Shown here: positions 5,987 to 15,355 of the stretch, in pieces
How positions within the stretch are numbered: position 1 is the stretch's first letter
How the letters are laid out: each line of letters opens with the position of its first letter
Assembly: GCA_959606065.1 (NCBI GenBank)
Contig: CAUHHV010000031.1
Span: 1 to 15,562 of the forward strand
Source: an uncultured Collinsella sp.
Lineage (GTDB): Bacteria > Actinomycetota > Coriobacteriia > Coriobacteriales > Coriobacteriaceae
Length of the DNA stretch: 15,562 nucleotides
Reading direction: 5' to 3'
Position numbers and translations under genes: made by a program
Notes under the pieces: model-generated
Database searches by the model: none
Seen by the model: only the letters and a program-made list of their open reading frames with translations
Told to the model about the DNA's origin: nothing

Positions 5987-6790
5987 GTGGAAATTTTTGA
6001 AAAGCTGCCTGATGAGATTAATCATCTGGTCAGCGAGTTCAGCTCCACCCCTGTCGTGGGCGATCTGAGCTGCGGCATCACGCAGTACTCGTTTTGGCTG
6101 ATCGTCTCCACGATCGTGCTCCTGATCGTCCTGGCCGTGTTCAAGAAGAAGCAGACCCTGGTTCCCAAGGGCTTCTTCGTCAACGGTTTCGAGTACATCA
6201 TCGAGTACGTCGAGAACGATATCGGCAAGGGCGTCGTGGGTGAGAACTGGAAGAAGCACTTCCCGTTCCTGTGCTCGCTTTTCCTGTTCATCCTGATCAA
6301 TAACATGATCGGCCTGATCCCGGGAATGAAGCCCGGCACCGGCGCAATCGGCTCCACCGCCGCGCTCGCCATCTTCGCCTTCGTGTACTTCATCTACTAC
6401 GGATGCAAGGCTCACGGCGTGATCGGCTACATCAAGAGCCTCGCCCCGCAGGGCGTGAGCTTCCCGATGAACGTGCTCGTGTGGGTCGTCGAGCTCTTCT
6501 CGACCTTCCTGCGCCTCATCACGCTCGCCGTCCGTCTGTTCTGCAACATGTTCGCAGGACACGTGGTCATGGGTTCGTTCGCCATCATGGCGAGCATGTT
6601 CATGCAGCCGCTGCTTCAGCAGGTTTCCGCGGCCCACGCCGTCGGCGCCCTGCCTTCGCTGGCCTGGCTTGCCATCCTCATCCTGATCTATGCGATCGAG
6701 CTTGTGGTCGGCGCCATTCAGGCTTACGTCTTCACGGTCCTTACCGCCGTGTATGTCTCCGAGGCAGAGGAGGTCGCGGAGGAGGAGTAG
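5987..6790 (+). CDS. atpB: F-type ATP synthase subunit a
   Basis: Subunit a forms the two half-channels that carry protons to and from the c ring in the membrane-embedded Fo part. The 267-residue protein has the typical helix pattern and the essential arginine in LAVRLFCNMFAG (Arg183, matching E. coli Arg210). The last long helix carries the conserved IELVVGAIQAYVFTVLT with Gln245. The segment FLCSLFLFILINNMIGLIPG (94-113) is also family-typical. The C-terminus is unusually acidic, SEAEEVAEEE. Translation starts at GTG three bases after the preceding stop, with AAAGG near the end of that gene, so the two are probably coupled. Confidence 0.96.
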   Translation: MEIFEKLPDEINHLVSEFSSTPVVGDLSCGITQYSFWLIVSTIVLLIVLAVFKKKQTLVPKGFFVNGFEYIIEYVENDIGKGVVGENWKKHFPFLCSLFLFILINNMIGLIPGMKPGTGAIGSTAALAIFAFVYFIYYGCKAHGVIGYIKSLAPQGVSFPMNVLVWVVELFSTFLRLITLAVRLFCNMFAGHVVMGSFAIMASMFMQPLLQQVSAAHAVGALPSLAWLAILILIYAIELVVGAIQAYVFTVLTAVYVSEAEEVAEEE

Positions 6791-6913
6791 TCTTCCGCTC
6801 GCGCCTTAAAGGTAAGCAATTCGTTAAACCGCCGGTGCCCGTACCCATGGAGCCCGGCAGTTATAAAAAGGTTATCCTGCGTGAAATAAGACACGCACGA
6901 CAAAGGAGGAATC
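6791..6913 (+). other. 123-base atpB-atpE spacer
   Basis: This is the only long gap inside the atp operon. It ends in an AT-rich stretch (about 6861-6890) and then AAAGGAGGA (6902-6910), an almost perfect Shine-Dalgarno sequence three bases before the GTG of atpE. I see no strong promoter or terminator. In E. coli an A/U-rich leader boosts atpE translation to meet the multicopy need for subunit c; a similar role here is inferred from position and composition. Confidence 0.55.
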
Positions 6914-7108
6914 GTGGGAGTTATCGGTTACGGTCTCGGTGTTATCGGCGCTGGTCTTGCTATCGGCCTGTCTGCTCTGGGTGCTACGGGTGCTATGGCC
7001 CGTCAGCCTGAGGTCCAGGGCCGCGTGTTCACCGTCTTCATCATGGGCTCCGCCTTCGGCGAGGCTCTGGCTCTGATCGGCTTCGTTGTCGCGCTGATCG
7101 TTAAATAG
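6914..7108 (+). CDS. atpE: F-type ATP synthase subunit c
   Basis: Subunit c forms the rotating ring of Fo. The 64-residue hairpin has two hydrophobic helices joined by the conserved polar loop ARQPE (29-33), and the ion-carrying carboxylate is Glu50 in GSAFGEALALIGF. It is shorter than most c subunits (about 70-89). The difference is at the N-terminus; an in-frame TAA at 6887 and the lack of another start rule out a longer form. Aligning to Na+-type rings, the positions of the Na+ ligands Gln32, Val63, Ser66 and Tyr70 hold Ile17, Phe48, Ala51 and Ile55, so proton coupling is expected. The helix-1 glycine repeat is partly substituted (Gly12, Gly14, Ala16, Gly18, Ser20). GTG start with a near-ideal Shine-Dalgarno sequence. 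Confidence 0.95.
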   Translation: MGVIGYGLGVIGAGLAIGLSALGATGAMARQPEVQGRVFTVFIMGSAFGEALALIGFVVALIVK

Positions 7109-7123
7109 CACGGAGCGTCAAGT

Positions 7124-7726
7124 ATGAATCTTTCATCCCAGAAGAGCGCGATCGCACTCTCCGCGTCCGCGGCCGCGCTGCTCATGCCGGTTTCCGCGTT
7201 CGCCGAGGACGGCGCTGCCGGTGCGGACATCCTCATCCCTAAGATGGCGGAGTTCATCCCGGCGCTTATCGCCTTCCTGATTATCTGGATCGTGCTGGCC
7301 AAGGTCGCCCTGCCGGGCATCATGAAAACCATGGAGGAGCGCGGCAAGAAGATCGAGGAGAGCCTCGACGAGGCCGAGAAGACCAAGCAGGAGGCTATCG
7401 CCAAGCGCGCTGAGTCCGACTCGATCGTCACCGACGCCCGTCGTCAGGCTGCCGACATCGTTCTCGAGGCCCGTAAGGACGCCGAGTCCGAGCGCGCCCG
7501 TATCATCGAGGCTGCTCACAAGGAGGCCGAGGAGATCATCGCCAAGGCCCATACGACCGTCGAGGACGAGCGCAAGTCCATTTACGCCGGTGCCGCGAGC
7601 TCCATCGCCGACCTGTCCGTTGCCGTCGCCACCAAGATCGTGGGCGAGGCACTCGAGGACGATGCCGAGCAGAAGAAGCTCATCGAGCGCTACATCCAGG
7701 AAGCAGGTAGCCTGAATGCCGACTAG
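7124..7726 (+). CDS. atpF: F-type ATP synthase subunit b with an apparent signal peptide
   Basis: Subunit b is the peripheral stalk that holds F1 against Fo. The 200-residue protein has one membrane helix (about 44-63, FIPALIAFLIIWIVLAKVAL), then MEERGKKIEESLDEAEKTK and a long Ala/Glu/Arg/Lys coiled coil to the C-terminus, as usual for b. Ahead of the membrane helix is an extra hydrophobic segment, ALSASAAALLMPVSAFA, ending in a signal-peptidase-I-like Ala-Phe-Ala before Glu28-Asp29. After that site the sequence resembles actinobacterial b subunits, which begin with acidic residues just before the helix. Thus the first 27 residues probably act as a cleavable signal or a second anchor. GGAG near 7111 serves ATG 7124. 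Its end overlaps atpH by 11 bases. Confidence 0.93.
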   Translation: MNLSSQKSAIALSASAAALLMPVSAFAEDGAAGADILIPKMAEFIPALIAFLIIWIVLAKVALPGIMKTMEERGKKIEESLDEAEKTKQEAIAKRAESDSIVTDARRQAADIVLEARKDAESERARIIEAAHKEAEEIIAKAHTTVEDERKSIYAGAASSIADLSVAVATKIVGEALEDDAEQKKLIERYIQEAGSLNAD

Positions 7727-8192
7727 CCGCTATCAGGACAAGGTGCTCGAGACCTACGCGCGCTCCCTTCTGGAAGCCGCTAAGGCCGAGAACCATGTGT
7801 TCGAGGACCTCGAGATGATCGAGCGCCTGGCTAGCGCCAGCCCCGAGATCATCGCCGTGCTCGACACCATGTCCAAGCGCGACCAGCTCGACCTTCTTCC
7901 CAAGGTGGCAGCTGCCTTTAAGTATGTTGCCGAGGAAGACGAGGATGTAGTGGGCGTGACCGTCACCACGGCGATCCCGCTCGACGACGAGCTGCGTCAA
8001 ACCATCACTAAGAAATGCGAGCAGGATTTCGGCCGCAAGGTATTCCTTATCGAGCAGGTCGACCCGTCTATCGTGGGCGGCCTGGTGCTCGAGGCCCGCG
8101 GCGAGCGTCGTGACATTTCCGTCAAGACGCAGCTGCGCATCGCGCAGGAGACCCTCGCAAACTCTGCTAATTCGTACGGAGGTGAAGCCTAA
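7716..8192 (+). CDS. atpH: F-type ATP synthase subunit delta
   Basis: Delta links the tip of the b stalk to the alpha subunits at the top of F1. The 158-residue protein is slightly shorter than the typical 175-180. It has an N-terminal helical bundle beginning YARSLLEAAKAEN and the C-terminal family signature VDPSIVGGLVLEARGERRDISVKTQL (residues about 114-139), where the strongly conserved GG lies. It starts inside the end of atpF (11-base overlap) and its TAA shares one base with the ATG of atpA, so its translation is coupled on both sides. GGAGGTGA near its own end is the ribosome-binding site for atpA. Confidence 0.94.
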   Translation: MPTSRYQDKVLETYARSLLEAAKAENHVFEDLEMIERLASASPEIIAVLDTMSKRDQLDLLPKVAAAFKYVAEEDEDVVGVTVTTAIPLDDELRQTITKKCEQDFGRKVFLIEQVDPSIVGGLVLEARGERRDISVKTQLRIAQETLANSANSYGGEA

Positions 8193-9790
8193 TGTCCGAA
8201 ACCCTCAATGCCCAGGATATCGCCAAGAAACTGCAGGAGCAGCTCACGAGCCTCTCCGCGACGGTCGATACGCATGAGGTTTCAACGGTCGACGAGGTAG
8301 GCGACGGCATCGCGCGCGTCTCCGGCCTCAAGAGCGCCATGGCAGGCGAGCTTCTGGAGTTCAAGAGCTCCGATACCGGTGAGACCGTCTTCGGCCTTGC
8401 CCAGAACCTTGACCGTGACGAGGTCGGCGCCGTTCTGTTTGGTGCCGTCGACTCCATCAAGGAAGGCGACGAGTGCCGCACCACTGGCCGCATTATGGAT
8501 ATCCCCGTGAGCCGCGCCATGCTCGGCCGCGTCGTCAATCCGCTCGGCCAGCCCATCGACGGCCTAGGCGACATCGTCGCTACGCACCGTCGTCCCATCG
8601 AGTTCAAGGCCCCCGGCGTCATCGACCGTACCCCGGTGTGCGAGCCGGTTCAGACCGGTCTGCTCGCTATCGACTCCATGGTGCCTATTGGCCGCGGTCA
8701 GCGTGAGCTCATCATCGGCGACCGTAAGACCGGTAAGACCGCCATTGCCATCGACGCCATCCTCAATCAGCGCGGCAAGGGCATGGTCTGCATCTATGTC
8801 GCCATCGGCCAGAAGGCCTCTACGGTTGCCAACATCCGCGAGACCCTCGCTCAGCACGGTGCGCTCGACTACACCATCATCGTTTCGGCCACGGCTGCCG
8901 ATTCCGCCCCTATGCAGTACATCGCGCCTATGGCCGGTGCCGCTATCGGCGAGTTCTTCATGTACAACGGCGAGGACGGCAAGCCCGCCAGCGAGACCAA
9001 CCCCGGCGGCCACGTGCTCGTCATCTACGACGACCTGTCCAAGCAGGCTGTGGCCTACCGTCAGATGTCGCTGACGCTGCATCGTCCGCCCGGACGCGAG
9101 GCCTATCCTGGCGACATCTTCTACCTGCACTCTCGTCTGCTCGAGCGTGCCGTCAAGATGTCCAAGAAGAACGGTTACGGCTCCATGACGGCTCTGCCGA
9201 TCATCGAGACCCAGGACGGCGACGTCTCGGCCTACATTCCGACCAACGTCATTTCCATTACCGACGGTCAGATCTACCTGCAGTCCGAGCTCTTCTTCCA
9301 GGGTCAGCGCCCGGCAGTCGACGTGGGCATCTCCGTGTCCCGCGTCGGTGGCGATGCGCAGACCAAGGCCATGAAGCAGGTCGCCGGCAACCTCCGTCTG
9401 GACCTCGCTTCGTACCAAGAGCTCGCTGGCTTTACGCAGTTCGGCTCCGACCTCGACGAGGCTACTCAGAAGCAGCTGACCCATGGTGCTCGCATGACCG
9501 AGCTCCTGAAGCAGCCGCGCTACAAGCCGTTTGAGGTTGGCGAGCAGATCGTTACGCTGTTCGCTGGCAACGAGGGCTTCCTGGATGACCTGGAGATCGC
9601 CGACGTGCTGCCCTTCCGTGCCGAGCTCATCGAGTACATGGACAATGGCTTTGGTTCGCTGCTCGACAAGGTTCGCGCCAAGAAGATCGACGATGACACC
9701 AAGGCTGAGCTCCTGCGCGTCATCGGTGACTTTAAGCAGCAGTTCATGGCCAAGCACCATGCCGATACGACTGGATCAGAGGAGAACTAA
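8192..9790 (+). CDS. atpA: F-type ATP synthase subunit alpha
   Basis: Alpha alternates with beta in the F1 hexamer and holds non-catalytic nucleotide sites. The 532-residue protein shows the Walker A loop GDRKTGKT (176-183), the Walker B strand VLVIYDDLSKQA (275-286), the PPGREAYPGD segment and the arginine finger in SVSRVGG (Arg384, matching E. coli Arg376). Just before Walker B, residues 261-272 (EDGKPASETNPG) form an insertion; most alpha subunits have only two or three residues between the FMY and HVL elements. ATG 8192 overlaps the atpH stop by one base and has GGAGGTGA nine bases upstream. atpG follows after five bases, with its ribosome-binding site GAGGAGA inside the end of atpA. Confidence 0.97.
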   Translation: MSETLNAQDIAKKLQEQLTSLSATVDTHEVSTVDEVGDGIARVSGLKSAMAGELLEFKSSDTGETVFGLAQNLDRDEVGAVLFGAVDSIKEGDECRTTGRIMDIPVSRAMLGRVVNPLGQPIDGLGDIVATHRRPIEFKAPGVIDRTPVCEPVQTGLLAIDSMVPIGRGQRELIIGDRKTGKTAIAIDAILNQRGKGMVCIYVAIGQKASTVANIRETLAQHGALDYTIIVSATAADSAPMQYIAPMAGAAIGEFFMYNGEDGKPASETNPGGHVLVIYDDLSKQAVAYRQMSLTLHRPPGREAYPGDIFYLHSRLLERAVKMSKKNGYGSMTALPIIETQDGDVSAYIPTNVISITDGQIYLQSELFFQGQRPAVDVGISVSRVGGDAQTKAMKQVAGNLRLDLASYQELAGFTQFGSDLDEATQKQLTHGARMTELLKQPRYKPFEVGEQIVTLFAGNEGFLDDLEIADVLPFRAELIEYMDNGFGSLLDKVRAKKIDDDTKAELLRVIGDFKQQFMAKHHADTTGSEEN

Positions 9791-9795
9791 GCCCT

Positions 9796-10703
9796 ATGGC
9801 CAACCTTCGCGACATTAAGAAGCGAATCTCCTCGGTTACCACGACCAAGCAGATCACGCGCACGATGGAGATGGTCTCTACGGCCAAGATCCGTCGTGCC
9901 CTCGATCGCTCCAAGCAGGCCGAGCCCTATAAGGAGGCGCTGACCGACGTCATGTTGACGGTCGCCGGCGACGCCTCCTGTTCGGGCACCGATCCCATGC
10001 TGCAGAAGCATGAGAGCGTTAAGCGTGGCCTGATTGTCGTCATTGCCTCGGACCGCGGCCTTGCCGGCGGTTTCAATACGACGGTGGAGCGCACGGCCGA
10101 AAAGCTCGCCGCTTCTTGGGCGAACGACGGCATCGAGTGCGAGATCATTGCGTGCGGACGCAAGCCGGCCACGTATTTCCGCGACCGCGCAAACGTCATC
10201 ATGCACTTTGAGGGCAATTCCTCCGAGCCCGATTTTAATCAGGCTCGCATGATTTCCTCTCATATCTGCGATGCGTATCGTGCCGGTGAGCTTGACCGTG
10301 TCGAGCTTGTCTACCACCACGCCAAGAACCGCGTGGATCAGGAGCTTCGCGTCGAGCACTTGCTGCCGCTCGATCCCGAGATGATCGCTATGGCCCACGG
10401 TCCGCGTAAGAACGAGACCGACGCCCCTAAGCGCATCTCGTCCACGTTCGAGTTCGTGCCCTCTCCCGAGCATGTTCTCGGCAAGCTTGTACCGTCGTAT
10501 ATCCTGACGGTCATCTACCAGGCCCTGATCGATTCGGCGGCCGCCGAGCAGGGTGCACGCCGCAAGGCCATGCACTCCGCAACGGAAAACGCCACCGCGA
10601 TCATCTCGACCCTTACCCGCACGTATAGTCGCGTGCGCCAGGCTTCGATCACGACCGAGATTAACGAGATCGTCGGCGGAGCCTCAGCATTGGAGGAACA
10701 GTA

Positions 10704-10704
<1 letters not shown>
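9796..10704 (+). CDS. atpG: F-type ATP synthase subunit gamma
   Basis: Gamma is the central rotating shaft. The 302-residue protein begins with the conserved N-terminal helix (NLRDIKKRISSV, then TKQITRTMEMVSTAKI), has the Rossmann-like core with SDRGLAGGFN (85-94), and ends in the C-terminal helix with the family signature QASITTEINEIVGGASAL. These two helices form the coiled-coil shaft. Length fits actinobacterial gamma subunits. The stop overlaps the start of atpD (TAATG), with GGAGGAACAG supplying the atpD ribosome-binding site. No odd features seen. Confidence 0.96.
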
Positions 10705-12158
<1,454 letters not shown>

Positions 12159-12161
12159 GTT

Positions 12162-12554
12162 ATGCGTATCCGCATCGTGTGCCCCGTGAGCTGCGCCTAT
12201 GAGGGCGACGCTGCGTTTGTGTCGATTCCGTCCACGGATGGCGAGTTTGGCGTCCTGCCTGCTCACTCCAGCGAGATCTGCACGATCGACCGCGGTTACG
12301 TTCGCGTTTCCGATAAGGCCATGGGCACTGTCGACCACACGTTTGCCGTGGCCGGCGGCTATGCCCAGGTTGCGGACGATGTCGTGACCGTTCTCGCCGA
12401 GCGCGCTTGCGATTTGGCGACCGTCGATGCCGACAAGCTTAAAGCTGATATTCAAGGTTTTGAAGAGAAGCTGGGTAATTTGTCGGAGGATGATGCACGC
12501 CGCGCCTACCTCTATAATGAAATCGCATGGTGTAAGCTCAAGCTTGCCCAATAG
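12162..12554 (+). CDS. atpC: F-type ATP synthase subunit epsilon
   Basis: Epsilon sits on gamma and can inhibit ATP hydrolysis. The 130-residue protein has the N-terminal beta-sandwich with family motifs DGEFGVLPAHS (26-36) and FAVAGGYAQV, and a C-terminal two-helix domain (about 87-130) of the kind that can extend to block rotation. The terminal domain is complete, so the inhibitory form is possible. It starts three bases after atpD; the GGGGGAGAAG at the end of atpD is its ribosome-binding site. A strong terminator follows 37 bases after its stop, so it closes the operon. Confidence 0.94.
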   Translation: MRIRIVCPVSCAYEGDAAFVSIPSTDGEFGVLPAHSSEICTIDRGYVRVSDKAMGTVDHTFAVAGGYAQVADDVVTVLAERACDLATVDADKLKADIQGFEEKLGNLSEDDARRAYLYNEIAWCKLKLAQ

Positions 12555-12590
12555 TCAAACGATTTAGCGTTCGACCATTTGCGAACACAT

Positions 12591-12629
12591 CATGCCCGGG
12601 ATGGCCCAGCCACCCCGGGCATGCTTTTT
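12591..12629 (+). terminator. Intrinsic terminator of the atp operon
   Basis: CATGCCCGGG (12591-12600) pairs perfectly with CCCGGGCATG (12614-12623), with a further inner pairing TGGC/GCCA, and is followed by CTTTTT (12624-12629). It lies between atpC and murA, only 14 bases before the murA start, so any readthrough into murA would carry this hairpin just ahead of its ribosome-binding site. Confidence 0.92.
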
Positions 12630-12642
12630 GAAAGGGTAGACC

Positions 12643-13926
12643 TTGGATATTATCCGCGTTGAGGGTGGCCACGCCATCGGAGGCTCCGTGCCCGTCTCGG
12701 GCGCCAAGAACTCCGCGCTCAAACTCATGGCGGCAACGCTTCTGGCGCCGGGCAAGACGACGCTGCAGAACGTGCCCGATATTTCCGATGTCCACGTGAT
12801 GGGCAAGGTGCTCAAGGGCATGGGCGCTACGATCGATGTTCTCGACGAGCACACGCTCGAGATTGATACCTCTCAGGTCGATTCATGGGAGGCCCCCTAC
12901 GAGCTCGTTGCCAAGATGCGCGCTTCCACCGCCGTCATGGGACCCCTGCTGGGCCGCTTCCATCGCGCCAAAATTGCCATGCCGGGCGGCTGCAACCTGG
13001 GTGCTCGCAAGATCGATATGCACATTCTTGGTCTTGAGGCCCTGGGCGTTGAGTTCGATACCGCCCACGGTTACATCAACGCTAATGCGCCCCAAGGTCT
13101 GCGCGGTACCACCGTCACGCTCGAGTTCGCCAGCGTCGGTGCGACCGAGAACCTCATCATGGCCTCTGTGCGCGCACAGGGCACCACGGTTATCGACAAT
13201 GCCGCCCGCGAGCCCGAGATCGTCGATCTCGCTAACATGCTCAACGAGATGGGCGCCAAGATTGTTGGCGCCGGTACGCCCGTCGTGACGATCGAAGGCG
13301 TGGAAGAGCTCCATCCCGTTACCCATCGCGTGGTGGGCGACCGCATCGAGGCCGGTACCTTTATCGTTGCCGGTGCGTTGATGGCCGACGATCGCGGTGT
13401 CGATGTCACGGGCTTTTGCCCCATTCACTTGGGCATGGTGCTCAAGAAGATGGAGCTCATGGGTATCGACTGCGAGCGCGTCGAGGATGGCGTCCATGTG
13501 AACCGTGCCGAGCGTATCAAGCCGGTCGACATCCAGACGCTTCCGTTCCCCGGTTTCCCGACCGACATGCAGGCGCAGATTATGGTGCTCTCCGCCCTTG
13601 CCGACGGCAGTTCCGTTATTACCGAAAACATCTTCGAGAATCGCTTTATGTTTGCCTCTGAGCTGGTGCGCATGGGTGCCGACATTCGTATCGAGAGCCA
13701 TCATGCCATGATTCATGGCGTCAAGGGCTTCTCGGGTGCACAGGTTACCTCGCCCGATTTGCGCGGCGGAGCGGCCCTCGTCGTAGCGGGCTTGATCGCC
13801 GACGGGACGACCGAGGTTTCGGCTATCCATCACATCAAGCGCGGCTACGAGCAGTTTGTCGAAAAGCTGCAGGCGCTTGGCGCGCATGTCGAGCATGCTA
13901 CCGTCCCCGATCCCGTCATCTACTAA
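12643..13926 (+). CDS. murA: UDP-N-acetylglucosamine 1-carboxyvinyltransferase
   Basis: MurA transfers enolpyruvate from PEP to UDP-GlcNAc, the first committed step of peptidoglycan synthesis, and is the target of fosfomycin. The 427-residue protein is full length. It has the SGAKNSAL segment with Lys22-Asn23, Arg93 in KMRAST, and the active-site loop MPGGCNLGARKID with Cys117, the residue fosfomycin alkylates; so there is no Cys-to-Asp change of the resistant type. The C-terminal part shows PFPGFPTDMQAQ and ENIFENRF. Translation appears to start at TTG 12643, preceded by GAAAGGG seven bases upstream; the first residues DIIRVEGG match the family start. It follows the atp terminator closely and leads into the LCP gene 12 bases later. 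No promoter is visible between terminator and start. Confidence 0.96.
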   Translation: MDIIRVEGGHAIGGSVPVSGAKNSALKLMAATLLAPGKTTLQNVPDISDVHVMGKVLKGMGATIDVLDEHTLEIDTSQVDSWEAPYELVAKMRASTAVMGPLLGRFHRAKIAMPGGCNLGARKIDMHILGLEALGVEFDTAHGYINANAPQGLRGTTVTLEFASVGATENLIMASVRAQGTTVIDNAAREPEIVDLANMLNEMGAKIVGAGTPVVTIEGVEELHPVTHRVVGDRIEAGTFIVAGALMADDRGVDVTGFCPIHLGMVLKKMELMGIDCERVEDGVHVNRAERIKPVDIQTLPFPGFPTDMQAQIMVLSALADGSSVITENIFENRFMFASELVRMGADIRIESHHAMIHGVKGFSGAQVTSPDLRGGAALVVAGLIADGTTEVSAIHHIKRGYEQFVEKLQALGAHVEHATVPDPVIY

Positions 13927-13938
13927 TACAGGTTGCCT

Positions 13939-15165
13939 ATGTTTAATAAAAAGCCCCTCGCGGATACCACCACCCGAAGACCCTCAACTGGTGCGCAGGC
14001 CAAGATCTACAGTCGCGATAACGTGGCTCGCTATTCCGAGCGCGCTCGTCAACGCCGCCGTAGCCACACGATTCGTCACGTCGCGCTCATTGTCGTGCTT
14101 GGCGTGCTGCTGAGTGCCACTACCGCTGCCGGCCTGTGGTTTGCCACCATTATGGGCAAGCTCGGCGATTCTAATGTCATTACTGACAATCTGCGTCGGG
14201 TTCTGGTTGACACCGATGAGGCAAAGGATCCGTTCTACGTGCTGCTTCTTGGCACCGACGGCCGTCCGGGCGAGGATACGTATCGTGCCGACTCGATTAT
14301 CCTGGCTCGCATCGACCCCACGCAAAAGCAGGCGACGCTCATTTCCGTTCCGCGCGACACCAAGGTCGAGTACAAGGGCGAGACCATGAAGATCAACGCC
14401 TGCCATACCGTTGGCGGCGCCGAGGCCATGGTCGAGGCGGTCAACGAGCTGTGCGGTGTTCAGATCTCCCACTATGCCGAGGTCAGCTTCGACGGTATGC
14501 AGGCGCTGATTGATTCGGTTGGCGGTATCGACATTAACGCAACCGATGATGTTGACGACCCCGAGCACCTGGATATTAAGATTACCGCTGGCCAGCAGCA
14601 TATGGACGGTGCCACCGCCCTTACCTATGCCCGCTGCCGCTACACCTATGCCGACGGCGATTACACGCGCATGCGCCACCAGCGTCAGGTGCTTGGAGCC
14701 CTTGCCAACCAGATTCTCAATAACTTCGATGCCACGAAGATCTTTGGCCTTGTTAATTCGCTGTCCGATATGCTCGTAACCGATATGAGCGTTCAGGATA
14801 TCGTGGCTACGGTCAATGCCATGCGCGGTATGGATGTCGACGGTATCTACTCGGCCAACCTGCCCTCGTACGCCGACGACAGCACCATGATCGACGGCGT
14901 GAGCTATGTCTTTGTCTACGAAGACGAGCTTAAGGAAATGATGGCCCGTGTCGACGCCGGCAAGGACCCCAAGGGCCCCAACACCGTGGGTCTTTCCGAC
15001 GGCTCCAGCTCCACGATCGGTGACCTCAGCAACAACACGTCTGACGACTACGCAAACGGTACCGCAACCTCATCGGTCAGCTCTGACGATTCTGATGACT
15101 CGAGCGATTCGGACTACTACGAAGAGCCCACCGGTGACGGCAACGGCTACGAAGCCAACTACTAA
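13939..15165 (+). CDS. LytR-CpsA-Psr (LCP) family cell-wall glycopolymer transferase
   Basis: LCP proteins attach teichoic acids or other glycopolymers from lipid carriers to peptidoglycan outside the membrane. The 408-residue protein has a basic cytoplasmic tail (ARQRRRSH), one membrane helix (about 46-70), and an extracellular LCP domain (about 98-300) with VLLLGTDGR (101-109), RADSIILARID (Arg116, Asp118), SVPRDT (Arg139-Asp140), KINACHTVGG (151-160) and GDYTRMRHQRQVL (Arg244, Arg246, Arg249), the residues that bind the pyrophosphate-lipid. After 350 comes a Ser/Asp/Asn-rich, low-complexity tail ending YEEPTGDGNGYEANY. ATG 13939 has ACAGG six bases upstream; a TTG six bases earlier has no room for one. 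Co-transcribed with murA, which fits a cell-wall role. The exact polymer cannot be told. Confidence 0.92.
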   Translation: MFNKKPLADTTTRRPSTGAQAKIYSRDNVARYSERARQRRRSHTIRHVALIVVLGVLLSATTAAGLWFATIMGKLGDSNVITDNLRRVLVDTDEAKDPFYVLLLGTDGRPGEDTYRADSIILARIDPTQKQATLISVPRDTKVEYKGETMKINACHTVGGAEAMVEAVNELCGVQISHYAEVSFDGMQALIDSVGGIDINATDDVDDPEHLDIKITAGQQHMDGATALTYARCRYTYADGDYTRMRHQRQVLGALANQILNNFDATKIFGLVNSLSDMLVTDMSVQDIVATVNAMRGMDVDGIYSANLPSYADDSTMIDGVSYVFVYEDELKEMMARVDAGKDPKGPNTVGLSDGSSSTIGDLSNNTSDDYANGTATSSVSSDDSDDSSDSDYYEEPTGDGNGYEANY

Positions 15166-15193
15166 GTTGCGGCGTTTTACCAAACGCCGTAAC
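15166..15193 (+). other. Hairpin directly after the LCP stop codon
   Basis: GTTGCGGCGTTT (15166-15177) pairs with AAACGCCGTAAC (15182-15193) around TACC, a 12-bp stem with a single G-U pair. No T-run follows, so it is not a normal intrinsic terminator. It may protect the 3' end of the transcript or assist the terminator 43 bases downstream. Confidence 0.55.
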
Positions 15194-15235
15194 GGCTCGA
15201 CGCTGCGCGCCGCCCAAGGCAACAATTTGTCATTC

Positions 15236-15277
15236 AAAAGGCAGGGCATGACCAGAAGGTCAATGCCCTGCCTTTTT
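15236..15277 (+). terminator. Intrinsic terminator of the murA-LCP operon
   Basis: AAAAGGCAGGGCAT (15236-15249) pairs with ATGCCCTGCCTTTT (15263-15276), with an inner GACC/GGTC stem closed by AGAA and one unpaired A. The T-run TTTTT (15273-15277) is partly in the stem. The upstream AAAA gives a T-run on the other strand as well, so it could also act on transcripts coming from the right. Confidence 0.9.
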
Positions 15278-15355
15278 CATGCCAACTTGTTCGCCTTGGA
15301 CGTCGCTCGCTGACGTTGGCTCAACCTGCGATGTTGACTACCCCCCTTGTATCAA

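Noticed and set aside
5612..6637. A 341-codon open frame on the - strand across the atp promoter leader and atpB
   Set aside because: Product is His/Asp/Glu/Arg-rich and unlike real proteins; antisense to atpB, whose motifs are clear.
8564..9760. A 398-codon open frame on the - strand opposite atpA
   Set aside because: Same reason: a mirror of the strong codon bias of atpA, with low-information composition and no ribosome-binding site.
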